DNA from: Hymenobacter piscis | Lineage (GTDB): Bacteria; Bacteroidota; Bacteroidia; Cytophagales; Hymenobacteraceae | Length of the DNA: 64,000 nt | NCBI RefSeq assembly: GCF_018760735.1 | Contig: NZ_JAHHZN010000009.1 | Location: 121,181-185,180 of the forward strand | Direction of reading: 5' to 3' | Part shown: piece by piece, positions 43,983 through 51,512 of the stretch | Position numbering within the stretch: the stretch's first letter is position 1 | Layout of the letters: every line of letters begins with the position of its first letter | Notes under the pieces: model-generated | Told to the model about the DNA's origin: nothing | Database searches by the model: none | What the model saw: only the letters and a program-made list of their open reading frames with translations | Made by a program: the position numbers and the translations under genes

Positions 43983-44697
43983 TGCGGCGGTTGGCTGAAC
44001 GATTGGAAGATGCGGCGGCCGGCACGGCCGGCTCGCCATTCACATCGGTGCCGATGGGCACGGGCGGCGCCCCTACCTCCACCGAGTCGCCGCCCAGGGC
44101 GGGCCCCACGGCGCGGCGCAGCGAGTCGGCGCGGGCGCGGGCGGTCATGGCCGCCACCGAGTCGGCCGTGAGCAGGGGCATGCGCTCGAGCTCGGCGGCG
44201 TCGAGGCCGCCGGCGGGCACGGCAATGCGGAAGGGCGGCGAGGAGCTTTCCACCAGCCCGTAAGCGGCCACTTTGCGGGCCACCTCGCTCTGCTTGCTGG
44301 CCTCCATGTAATCCGATTTGAGGGTGGTGTAGTCGGCGCGCAGGTCCTCGGTTTCAATTTTGAGCTTCTGAATACTGCGGTTCAGGCGCGTGGCGTAGTG
44401 CGTGTTGCCGATGTAAACCAGCGTCAGGAACATGACGAACAGCAGGTGGGGCAGGAACCGCACCGGCAGGCCCTCCCGAAACAGCCCGTCTACCCGCGTG
44501 ACGCGCTCGAGCAGGGTGAACACGCTCCAGTTGCTGCGCTTTTCGGCCGCCGGCCGCGGCGGCCGCACGGGCCGGGGGGCGGGGGCCGCCGCGGGTTCCG
44601 GCCCGGCTACCGGCGGGCGCTCCGGCACCGGCTCCGCAGTGCGGGGCACGTTGGCGCGGGGCTGGCTGGCGGCAGGACGGACGGTGTTGGTGGCCAT
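43966..44697 (-). CDS. ftsL: FtsL-like division protein
   Basis: 243 residues: a Pro/Ala-rich cytoplasmic N-terminus of about 75 residues, one membrane helix (FLPHLLFVMFLTLVYIGNTHYA), a coiled-coil-like segment (LNRSIQKLKIETEDLRADYTTLKSDYME) and a low-complexity tail. This is the layout of Bacteroidota FtsL-like proteins, which are larger than E. coli FtsL. The conserved core is about residues 75-165. FtsL recruits and activates FtsW and FtsI. Its position between rsmH and ftsI is the strongest evidence. It overlaps ftsI by 17 bases. Confidence 0.88.
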   Translation of the reverse strand: MATNTVRPAASQPRANVPRTAEPVPERPPVAGPEPAAAPAPRPVRPPRPAAEKRSNWSVFTLLERVTRVDGLFREGLPVRFLPHLLFVMFLTLVYIGNTHYATRLNRSIQKLKIETEDLRADYTTLKSDYMEASKQSEVARKVAAYGLVESSSPPFRIAVPAGGLDAAELERMPLLTADSVAAMTARARADSLRRAVGPALGGDSVEVGAPPVPIGTDVNGEPAVPAAASSNRSANRRNERKR

Positions 44698-44704
44698 TCT
44701 TGTT

Positions 44705-44838
44705 CAAGTAAGAAGTAAGAACTGAGAATTAAGAGCTGAAAGCTTACGGTGCGCGTCAGTATCCAAAGCACCCGGCTATTGACGGGCAGCTTTGCAGCAT
44801 TGACAATGGAAACTGTAATTCCTCATTCTTAATTGCTA
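44705..44838. repeat. Word-repeat element, AATTAAGAATTA family, between rsmH and ftsL
   Basis: Left arm with AAGTAAGAAGTAAGAACTGAG and AATTAAGAGCTG; right arm with CTCATTCTTAATTGC and TAATTCTTAATTGC. On the minus strand the right arm reads into the end of rsmH: the codons for Ile-Lys-Asn and the stop are AATTAAGAATTAG. A related element is at 56053-56177. Confidence 0.75.
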
Positions 44839-45777
44839 ATTCTTAATTGCGATGCGCAGCTTCGCGCTCCGGGCGCGGCTGTTGAGGGCAATTTCTTCGG
44901 GCGTGGCTTCCACGGGCTTGCGGGTGATTACCTCGAAGGGCAGGTCGGTGCGGCCGAACAGGTCCTTTTCGGCTTCGCCGTAGAACTTGCCCTTGGCCAG
45001 GAAATTCTTCACCAGCCGGTCTTCGAGGGAGTGGTAGCTCATGACCACCAGCCGCCCGCCGGGACGCAGCACCCGGGCCGTTTGCTCCAGCATCTCGCGC
45101 AGGGCCGCCATTTCGTCGTTGGCCTCGATGCGCAGAGCCTGGAAAACCTGGGCCAGGTACTTGTTTTCCTTGCCCCGGGGCGTGCAGGGCGCAATGGCCT
45201 TTTTGAGGCCCGCAATGGTCGTAATGGCCTGCCCGCGCCGGGCACTTACCACGGTGGCGGCCAGGGTGCGGGCGTTGGTTACCTCCCCGTACATACCAAA
45301 AATGCGGTGCAACTCGGCCTCCGGGTACTCATTAATAAGGTCAGCAGCCGAGGCGTCGCCACCGTCGGGGTCCATGCGCATGTCCAGGGGGCCGTCGAAG
45401 CGGGTGCTGAAGCCGCGCTCGGGCGTATCGAACTGGTGCGACGACACGCCCAGATCGGCCAGCAGGCCATCCACGGGCAGCACCCCGCGCTGGTTGAGCT
45501 CGGCGTGGAGGTGACGGAAGTTGCTGCGGATAAAGGTAAACTCCGGCCGGGCCAGCCGGGCGGCTTCGGCCTCGGCATCGGCATCCTGATCGAAGCTGAA
45601 CAGGTGGCCGGGGTGCTGCAAACGCTCCAGGATGCGGGCCGAGTGGCCGCCGCCCCCGAACGTAACGTCGACATAGCGGCCGCCGGGTTGCAGGTCGAGC
45701 CCCTCTAGGCACTCGCGCAGCATCACGGGGCGGTGGTAGGCGGTATCGTTGGCGTACTCGTTCAAATCGTTGCTCAT
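44836..45777 (-). CDS. rsmH: 16S rRNA (cytosine(1402)-N(4))-methyltransferase
   Basis: 313 residues; methylates N4 of C1402 in 16S rRNA using SAM. Visible motifs are YHRPVMLRECLEGL at the N-terminus, the SAM loop YVDVTFGGGGHSARIL, LLADLGVSSHQFDTPERGFS, LRIEANDEM and the late VVMSYHSLEDRLVKNFL. The start codon overlaps the mraZ stop by four bases (ATGA). The last four codons, including the stop, are formed by a word-repeat element. Confidence 0.97.
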   Translation of the reverse strand: MSNDLNEYANDTAYHRPVMLRECLEGLDLQPGGRYVDVTFGGGGHSARILERLQHPGHLFSFDQDADAEAEAARLARPEFTFIRSNFRHLHAELNQRGVLPVDGLLADLGVSSHQFDTPERGFSTRFDGPLDMRMDPDGGDASAADLINEYPEAELHRIFGMYGEVTNARTLAATVVSARRGQAITTIAGLKKAIAPCTPRGKENKYLAQVFQALRIEANDEMAALREMLEQTARVLRPGGRLVVMSYHSLEDRLVKNFLAKGKFYGEAEKDLFGRTDLPFEVITRKPVEATPEEIALNSRARSAKLRIAIKN

Positions 45778-46250
45778 GCGGCCAGGGGGCCGAAAGGGCC
45801 GGTATCGGTGGTCAGAAATTTCTGGGCCAGCTTCGAGAAGCGCTGCTGGTCCTTGATGAGGAAGTCGTCGTAGCGGGTGGGGTCCCAGATTTCGCAGCGG
45901 TTGCCCAGGCCCACGATAATGGCTTCCCGCTCGATGCCGGCGTAGCGCAGCATGGTGCGCGGCAGCATAAACCGCCCGATGCTGTCGAGCTCCACCTCCG
46001 TCATGCCCCGGAAGAAGTTGCGCTGAAACTGGCGGTATTCCTCATTGAACTCGTCCAGGGCCATCACCTTCTCATGAATTACGCGCCAGGCTGCCCGTGG
46101 GTAGAGCACTAGGCAGGGCTCAAACCCGCGCACCAGCACCAGCTGGTTGCCGGAGGCTTCGGGCAGGTTGGCCTTCACCTTCGCCGGCAGCACCAGCCGA
46201 CCTTTCGGGTCGAGCTTGCACTCGTATTCGCCGGAGAGCAACTGGTTCAT
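45774..46250 (-). CDS. mraZ: Transcriptional regulator MraZ
   Basis: 158 residues with the two MraZ/AbrB-type half domains: MNQLLSGEYECKLDPKGRLV with KGRLVLPAK in the first and LDSIGRFMLPRTML in the second. MraZ forms a ring and represses its own operon by binding short repeats upstream. The ATG at 46250 gives the conserved start MNQLLSGEYE; the open frame running on to 46331 crosses the predicted promoter and operator, so it is not the real start. It is the first gene of the dcw cluster. Confidence 0.97.
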   Translation of the reverse strand: MNQLLSGEYECKLDPKGRLVLPAKVKANLPEASGNQLVLVRGFEPCLVLYPRAAWRVIHEKVMALDEFNEEYRQFQRNFFRGMTEVELDSIGRFMLPRTMLRYAGIEREAIIVGLGNRCEIWDPTRYDDFLIKDQQRFSKLAQKFLTTDTGPFGPLAA

Positions 46251-46287
46251 AAGGGCGGGGTGCGGGGGCCATGGCAAGGGGATATAG

Positions 46288-46341
46288 CAAAAGTACGCAA
46301 CCGCCCGGAAAAGGCCACCACGATTTACCATTTTCTACCAC
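46288..46341 (-). promoter_or_regulatory. mraZ promoter with MraZ-box-like repeats
   Basis: On the minus strand a TACTTTTG -7 box (46295-46288) lies 38 bases before the mraZ ATG. Upstream are three tetramers GTGG, ATGG, GTGG at 46341-46338, 46331-46328 and 46321-46318, exactly 10 bp apart. MraZ of other bacteria binds repeats with a TGG core at 10-bp period, so this is a good operator candidate. The third tetramer falls about where the -33 element should be. Confidence 0.6.
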
Positions 46342-46539
46342 CCCCGACTATGCCCTTCACGCTATATACAGGCGGTTTTCCCGCTCTTCCACCCCGCAGC
46401 CACGCGACGGCCCGCCAGAATGACAGACGCCCGTCGGACAGCCACGCCGGCCGGAAGGACTGCTGGTGCCCAGCCGGTGAACCGGACTTTTGCACCTCCC
46501 GGACCCGGATTGCGCACGGTCCGTTCAGCCAGCACGTTG

Positions 46540-46547
46540 TATCTTTG
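46540..46547 (+). promoter_or_regulatory. -7 box of the gene at 46557
   Basis: TATCTTTG fits the TAnnTTTG consensus and lies 9 bases before the ATG, so the leader would be very short. No clear TTG at the right -33 distance was seen. With the mraZ operator this accounts for most of the 306-bp divergent gap. Confidence 0.5.
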
Positions 46548-46556
46548 GCACTGCTT

Positions 46557-47000
46557 ATGAAACGTCCGTTCCGCCACCGGTTTTTCAGTGCCCTGCTGGC
46601 CCTGCTGGTGCTCACCGCCTCGGTGGGCCTCACGGTTCAGCAGCACACCTGCCGGCAGAGCGGACACCATTCGGCGGCCATTATCTTCCGGCCCGCGCAC
46701 CACGGCTGCCCGCCGGCGGGACGGACGCCGGGCGTCCACCAGGCCGCCGCCCCCCAACTGACCAAAAGCTGCTGCGAGTTCGGGGCCCACTTCCACAAGC
46801 TCGACGCGCCCGCCGCCCAGCTCAGCTGGGTGAAAGCCCCGGCGCCGGCCCTGCTACCCCTGTGGCCCAGCGCGCCGGCGCCGGCCTTACGGGCTAACGC
46901 CACGGCCGAACCAGCCGCCCGCTGGTTTGCAGCCGACTCGTCCCCGCCTCCGCTGGGGGGCCGCGCCCTGCTCACGTTCGTGGGCGTACTGGTAGTCTAG
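46557..47000 (+). CDS. HYC_CC_PP family small protein
   Basis: 147 residues with a hydrophobic N-terminal signal (FFSALLALLVLTASVGLTV) followed by QQHTCRQSG, then KSCCEFGAHFHKL and a Pro-rich C-terminal part with SSPPPLGG. The order His/Tyr/Thr-Cys, Cys-Cys, Pro-Pro is the hallmark of the HYC_CC_PP family, found next to TonB receptors in Bacteroidota. The Cys and His residues suggest metal binding, but the function is not established. The ATG at 46557 follows a -7 box closely. It precedes the TonB receptor gene by 96 bp and is likely in one operon with it and with the HMA protein. Confidence 0.8.
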   Translation: MKRPFRHRFFSALLALLVLTASVGLTVQQHTCRQSGHHSAAIIFRPAHHGCPPAGRTPGVHQAAAPQLTKSCCEFGAHFHKLDAPAAQLSWVKAPAPALLPLWPSAPAPALRANATAEPAARWFAADSSPPPLGGRALLTFVGVLVV

Positions 47001-47096
47001 CGTTTCTTCCGTGGGCTTCCGCTTGGCAGCGGAAGCCGGCCGTGCCCGTGGGGGCGGCCCGTTTACTTCGGCAAGAACCGCTAACTTCCTCTTCCT

Positions 47097-49385
47097 ATGC
47101 TTTTTCCTGACCGGCTCCGCCGGGTGCTCACCGTAGCCGGCCTCGTGCTGGGTCCCGCGGCCCGCGCCCAGTCGCCCGATGCCAGTGTGGCCCCCGTACG
47201 CGGCCTCGTACTCGATGCCACCACCAGCGCGCCCGTACCCGGGGCCGTGGTGCGCTGGCTCAGCACCACGGCCGGTGCCACCACTACCGATGCCCAGGGC
47301 GCCTTTTCCCTGGTGCGCCCGGCCGGCTCCGACAACCGCCTCATCCTTAATTTCCTGGGGTACCTGGCCGATACGGTACGCGCCGGCGGCGGTTACCTGC
47401 GCGTGCCGCTGCGCCGCTCAGCCGAGCTGGGCGAGGTGAAAGTGGAAGCCCGGGCCTTGGCTTACTCGGCCCTCACTCCCACCAATACCCAGGTCATCAG
47501 CAGCCGCGACCTGACCAAATCGGCCTGCTGCAACCTGGCCGAAAGCTTCGAAACCAACGCCTCGGTAGAAGTTTCGACCACCGACGCCGTGTCGGGGGCC
47601 AAGCAGATTCAGCTCCTGGGGCTCGACGGTGCTTACTCCCTGCTGACGGTGGACAACCTGCCCGCCCTGCGCGGCCTGGCCACGCCTTACCGCCTCAACT
47701 ACCTGGCGGGTCCCTGGATTGAGGGCATCGACATTATCAAGGGCATGGGCTCGGTGGTGAATGGCTACGAAAGCATTTCGGGCCAGGTCAACATCCGCCT
47801 CAAGGAGCCCGACAAAGCCGACCGCCTGCACTTCAACGCCTACGTCAACGACCTGGGCAAATTCGATCTGAACCTGAACCTGGCCCACCGGCTCAGCTCC
47901 AAGGTGAGTACCACCCTGCTGCTGCACACCGACCACCTGGGCCGCCGCGCCGACCGCAACGACGACGGGTTCCTGGATCTGCCCCTGGCCACCCAGTACA
48001 ACCTGTTCAACAAGTGGAAGTACCTTTCCGGCAAGGGTCTGGTGATGGAAATCGGGCTGGGGGGCCTGCGCGAAACCCGCCAGGGCGGCCAGCTGGGCTA
48101 CCGCCCCGAGGCGCCCGGCAGCTTCTACGGCACCACCCAGGCCACCGACCGCTACACCGGCTACGCCAAAACCAGCTACACCTGGGCCGGCCGGCCCTAC
48201 CAGAGCCTAGGCCTGCTGCTCTCGGCCACCGACCACGACTTCACCTCCCGCTACGGCCTGCGCACCTACGACGGCACCCAGCGCACCGGCCTGGCTACCC
48301 TGCTCTTCCAGAGCATCATCGGGACCACGGCCCATACCTACCGCACCGGCCTGAGCTTTCTGCACGACGACTACCGGGAAGTATACCGCACCGGCTTTTT
48401 GTACCCCGGCGAAACGCCCCAGCAACGCTTTGACCGGGAAAACCGCCGCCGCCGCGAGCAGGTGCCCGGGGTATTCGCCGAGTATACTTACCAGAACGCG
48501 CGCAACCTCACGCTGGTCACGGGCCTGCGCCTCGACCGCCACAACCTCTATGGCTGGCTGCTCACGCCCCGCCTCAACGTGAAGTACGACGCCACCCGGA
48601 ACACGGTGCTGCGCCTGGCCGCCGGCCGGGGCCTGCGCACGGCCAACCCGCTGGCCGAAAACTCGGGCATGCTGGTCAGCTCCCGCGAATTCGTTATCAG
48701 CCCCGGGCTGCGGCCCGAAACGGCCTGGAACGTGGGCGGCTCGTTTACCCAGTACTTCAATGCCTTCGGGCGACCGGGCACCTTCATCACCGATTACTAC
48801 CACACCGAATTCCAGAACCAGGTGGTAGCCGACCCCTACACCGACCCGGCCCAGCTGCTCATCGGCAACCTGGAGCCGGGTGGGCGCAGCTACTCGCGCA
48901 GCTTCCAGGCCGAAGTGCAGGTGGAACCCGTGAAGGGCCTCCAGGCTAAGGCCGCCTACAAGTACCTGGATGTGCAGACCACCTACGCCGGCCAGCTGCT
49001 GCCCCGGGTGCTCACGCCCCGCAACCGCCTGTTCCTGAACCTGGCCTACGCCACAGCCTTCGATAAGTGGCGCGCCGACCTCACGGTGCAGGGCTACGGC
49101 CGCCGGCCCCTGGCCCATGAGCCTGGCAGCCCCGGCCACCAGCACGGCTCCGGCGAAGCGACCCTGCCCCGGAGTCCGCGCTACGCCCTGCTCAATGCCC
49201 AGCTCACCCGGGCCTTCAAGCGCTGGGAGGTGTACGCCGGGGTCGAGAACCTGACCAACTGCCGCCAGCCCAACCCCATTCAGGGCGCCTACGCTCCGTT
49301 TGGTCCTGATTTTGATGCGGCCATGATCTGGGGCCCGGTGTACGGCCGCCTCACCTACCTGGGCATGCGCGTAACGCTGCCCTAA
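47097..49385 (+). CDS. TonB-dependent receptor
   Basis: 762 residues: signal peptide, a carboxypeptidase-like regulatory domain (residues about 35-115, VRGLVLDATTSAPVPGAVV), a plug domain (SCCNLAESFETNASVEVSTT, DGAYSLLTVDNLPALRG, IDIIKGMGSVVNGYESISGQVNI) and an outer-membrane barrel ending in an aromatic strand. The receptor moves a bound ligand across the outer membrane with energy from TonB. The neighbours, a Cys-rich HYC_CC_PP protein and an HMA-domain protein, point to a metal such as copper, but the ligand is not shown by sequence. A Lys-Ser-Ala-Cys-Cys in the plug is a further metal-friendly feature. Confidence 0.9.
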   Translation: MLFPDRLRRVLTVAGLVLGPAARAQSPDASVAPVRGLVLDATTSAPVPGAVVRWLSTTAGATTTDAQGAFSLVRPAGSDNRLILNFLGYLADTVRAGGGYLRVPLRRSAELGEVKVEARALAYSALTPTNTQVISSRDLTKSACCNLAESFETNASVEVSTTDAVSGAKQIQLLGLDGAYSLLTVDNLPALRGLATPYRLNYLAGPWIEGIDIIKGMGSVVNGYESISGQVNIRLKEPDKADRLHFNAYVNDLGKFDLNLNLAHRLSSKVSTTLLLHTDHLGRRADRNDDGFLDLPLATQYNLFNKWKYLSGKGLVMEIGLGGLRETRQGGQLGYRPEAPGSFYGTTQATDRYTGYAKTSYTWAGRPYQSLGLLLSATDHDFTSRYGLRTYDGTQRTGLATLLFQSIIGTTAHTYRTGLSFLHDDYREVYRTGFLYPGETPQQRFDRENRRRREQVPGVFAEYTYQNARNLTLVTGLRLDRHNLYGWLLTPRLNVKYDATRNTVLRLAAGRGLRTANPLAENSGMLVSSREFVISPGLRPETAWNVGGSFTQYFNAFGRPGTFITDYYHTEFQNQVVADPYTDPAQLLIGNLEPGGRSYSRSFQAEVQVEPVKGLQAKAAYKYLDVQTTYAGQLLPRVLTPRNRLFLNLAYATAFDKWRADLTVQGYGRRPLAHEPGSPGHQHGSGEATLPRSPRYALLNAQLTRAFKRWEVYAGVENLTNCRQPNPIQGAYAPFGPDFDAAMIWGPVYGRLTYLGMRVTLP

Positions 49386-49440
49386 CCCTTCTTTTCGTCC
49401 TGCGGGGCACTTTTACCGTCACTTTCTTTGTTTTCTTGCC

Positions 49441-49809
49441 ATGAAATTCTTTGCCTCCCTCCTGCTCTCCGGCGGCCTGCTGCTGACCTCGGCCGGCGCT
49501 TTCGCCCAGACTGCGGCCAAAACCAAAGGCCCTGCTACCGAAACGCTTCAGCTCAAGACCTCCGCCGTCTGCGACATGTGCAAGGCCCGCCTCGAAAAGT
49601 CGCTGGCTTACGAGAAAGGTGTGCAGCAGGCCAGCCTCGACGTACCCAGCAAAGTCCTGACCGTCACCTACCGCCCCGACAAAACAACTCCGGAAGCGCT
49701 GCGCTCCGCCGTTCAGAAAACCGGCTACGACGCCAACGACCAGACCGCCGACGCCCGCGCCTATGAGCGGCTGCCGGAGTGCTGCAAGAAAACCAACAGC
49801 ACCCACTAA
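49441..49809 (+). CDS. Secreted HMA-domain (heavy-metal-associated) protein
   Basis: 122 residues: signal peptide (FASLLLSGGLLLTSAGAFA), then a ferredoxin-like HMA domain with the metal motif CDMC (Cys44, Cys47) in SAVCDMCKARLEKSL and the usual GVQQASLDVPSKVLTVTY strand pair and ALRSAVQKTGYDAND. The C-terminus ends with PECCKK, a second Cys pair. HMA domains of this kind bind soft metal ions, most often Cu(I). A periplasmic copper carrier that serves the TonB receptor is the simplest reading. A terminator follows, so the three genes at 46557-49809 form a likely operon. Confidence 0.9.
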   Translation: MKFFASLLLSGGLLLTSAGAFAQTAAKTKGPATETLQLKTSAVCDMCKARLEKSLAYEKGVQQASLDVPSKVLTVTYRPDKTTPEALRSAVQKTGYDANDQTADARAYERLPECCKKTNSTH

Positions 49810-49827
49810 CGCCGCGCCCTTTCATTC

Positions 49828-49863
49828 AAAAGCCCTCTGAAAATCGTTTCAGGGGGCTTTTTC
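49828..49863 (+). terminator. Terminator after the HMA-domain gene
   Basis: Stem AAAGCCC.CTGAAA / TTTCAG.GGGCTTT with one weak pair, a 4-base loop and a T run. Confidence 0.8.
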
Positions 49864-49921
49864 GGTACTACAGGCTGGGCTGTTCCGTTTTTTGGGGCGG
49901 AGTTGTCTTGCAGTTGCGCGC

Positions 49922-50494
49922 TCAGGCCAGGGCCACCGCGCCGGCCATCTGCACTTCAAACTGCAGGTTGACCCGGAAATCGAGGGAACGACTAAGCCGC
50001 CGACGGTTGGTGCCCGAAATTTCGAGCATGAAGGACTCGGCACGCAGGTATTCCAGCAGGTTAGGTTGGCCCAGCAACTCCATATTTATCTGCGCCGGCT
50101 TGATGTGGGCGGGCCCGAAGGTGGCAATGGGTACCTTGCGGCTGTTGGCCGTCAGGAAACAGTTGCCGCGCTCCAGGGCGCCCAGCGTGGGAGTTCCCCG
50201 CCCGATGGCCTGGTCGGCTTCGGGCACCCAGCTGAGCGTGGCCTGCCGCAGCAGTACGGCCTGAACGGCCGGGTGCGTGAGGGTGGCCAAACAGGGCAAC
50301 GAGCCCGGCAGCGTGGCCTCGCAGAGGAAAATCAGGTCCATGCCCGGATCGATGCGCAGGTTGATGGCCCGCTTGCTAAGCCCGAAAGCTGTATGCAGGG
50401 AGCGGCGCACGCCTTCGTGATGGGCGATAGTGAGTGCTACACCCAGTTCCAGGGGCGGAGCGTTGGAAAGGGGGGTGAGTGAAGCATTTTTCAT
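49922..50494 (-). CDS. Hypothetical protein, 190 residues
   Basis: I do not recognise a family. The protein has no signal peptide, no membrane helix and no Cys cluster. It has alternating hydrophobic strands (LGVALTIAHHEGVRRSLH, INLRIDPGMDLIFLCE, LLEYLRAESFMLEISG, FRVNLQFEVQMAGAVALA) that suggest a beta-rich soluble or capsid-like fold, but nothing specific. It is transcribed toward the HMA-gene terminator and lies next to an AT-rich gap. The overlapping open frame on the other strand looks less protein-like because its residue usage is irregular, so the minus-strand reading is preferred. Confidence 0.5.
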   Translation of the reverse strand: MKNASLTPLSNAPPLELGVALTIAHHEGVRRSLHTAFGLSKRAINLRIDPGMDLIFLCEATLPGSLPCLATLTHPAVQAVLLRQATLSWVPEADQAIGRGTPTLGALERGNCFLTANSRKVPIATFGPAHIKPAQINMELLGQPNLLEYLRAESFMLEISGTNRRRLSRSLDFRVNLQFEVQMAGAVALA

Positions 50495-50752
50495 GAGCGG
50501 CAGGTGTGTGGACAGGACAGGACGGACTACTGGGAAGGCAGCTTCAGCACGTACTCATAAAGTTCTCTAGCCTTCTACGTAATCTAAGCAAATAACTAAT
50601 TATCAACCTATTAATTATATATCAGTTCTTCTAAGAAGTAGACCAATGGCGGCGTGAAGTCGACCGAAATTGTTTTCTTTCAATAATTTATTATACAATT
50701 CATTTTTATCCTTTTATATTCACTGCCCTACCTCCCCCCTTAGCTCCTCCGC
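50495..50752. other. AT-rich gap between two divergent genes
   Basis: 258 bp, strongly AT-rich between about 50570 and 50730, in contrast to the GC-rich genes around it. It must hold the promoters of the hypothetical gene and of the LytTR regulator, but I see no clear TAnnTTTG box or hairpin. Confidence 0.5.
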
Positions 50753-51490
50753 ATGAAGATTTCGTGCCTGCTCCTTGACGACGACCCGCTGGTACTGGAC
50801 CTGTTGCAGGCGTACATCGCCATGACGGACACGCTGGACGTGAAAGCGGCCTTCACCGATCCGCTGGAAGCCCACCGCTACCTGACGGAACATCCGGTGC
50901 AGGTCCTGTTTTCCGACGTCACGATGCCCCACTTGTCGGGAATTGACTTGGTGCGCTCCCTGCAACAGCCCCCGTTGGTAGTCCTGATGACGGCCCATCC
51001 GCAATATGCCATGGAGGGCTTCAACCTCGATGTTATCGACTTTCTGCTCAAGCCTATTTCCCTCGACCGGTTTCTGAAGGCCGTGAGCAAGGTGGCCGGT
51101 ATTCTGCGCGTGAACATGGCCCAGCCGGACATGCAGAACGACACGCTCACGGGCTGGGGCTCGTTTTTCATCCGGACCGACGCGCAGTTCGTGCGCCTGC
51201 ACTACCGGGAGGTGCTCTACATCGAGGCCCTCAAGGATTTCACCAAAATCAATACTGCCGATGGCCGCACTCACCTTACGCTGGTGAATCTGAAAAATCT
51301 GGAAGAACAGCTTCCGCCCGGCCTGTTTATACGTACCCACCGCTCCTACCTGGTCAATGCTGCCCGGATTGATTCCATGAGCAGTCTGGAGGTGAAGGTG
51401 GGCGGCCGGGCCCTGCCCCTGGGCCAGACGTACCGGGAGCGGGTCACGGAGCGCATTGTCAACCACTCCCTCATTCGCCGCCAGCAGTAG
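50753..51490 (+). CDS. LytTR-type response regulator
   Basis: 245 residues: a receiver domain (residues 1-120) with the acidic pair Asp10/Asp11, phosphorylation site Asp55 in VLFSDVTMP and Lys in DFLLKPISL, followed by a LytTR DNA-binding domain (residues about 140-245; FVRLHYREVLYIEALKDFTKI, FIRTHRSYLVNAARIDSM). Such regulators pair with a LytS-like membrane histidine kinase, but none is in the window, so it is an orphan here. It is convergent with crtW. A role in carotenoid control is possible only by position. Confidence 0.93.
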   Translation: MKISCLLLDDDPLVLDLLQAYIAMTDTLDVKAAFTDPLEAHRYLTEHPVQVLFSDVTMPHLSGIDLVRSLQQPPLVVLMTAHPQYAMEGFNLDVIDFLLKPISLDRFLKAVSKVAGILRVNMAQPDMQNDTLTGWGSFFIRTDAQFVRLHYREVLYIEALKDFTKINTADGRTHLTLVNLKNLEEQLPPGLFIRTHRSYLVNAARIDSMSSLEVKVGGRALPLGQTYRERVTERIVNHSLIRRQQ

Positions 51491-51512
51491 TTCTGCGGTT
51501 ACAGCAGGAATT

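Noticed and set aside
29255..46250. murF, ddl or ftsB within the dcw cluster
   Set aside because: All open frames in the cluster are accounted for by thirteen genes; these three are not present and must lie elsewhere.
49892..50482. Plus-strand open frame opposite the hypothetical gene at 49922
   Set aside because: Overlaps the preceding terminator region and has irregular composition; the minus-strand frame looks more like a folded protein. Neither has a known family, so this choice is not certain.
50753..51490. LytTR regulator as the controller of the carotenoid genes
   Set aside because: It is convergent with crtW and has no partner kinase here. The B12-type regulator and the ECF sigma factor inside the cluster are better candidates.
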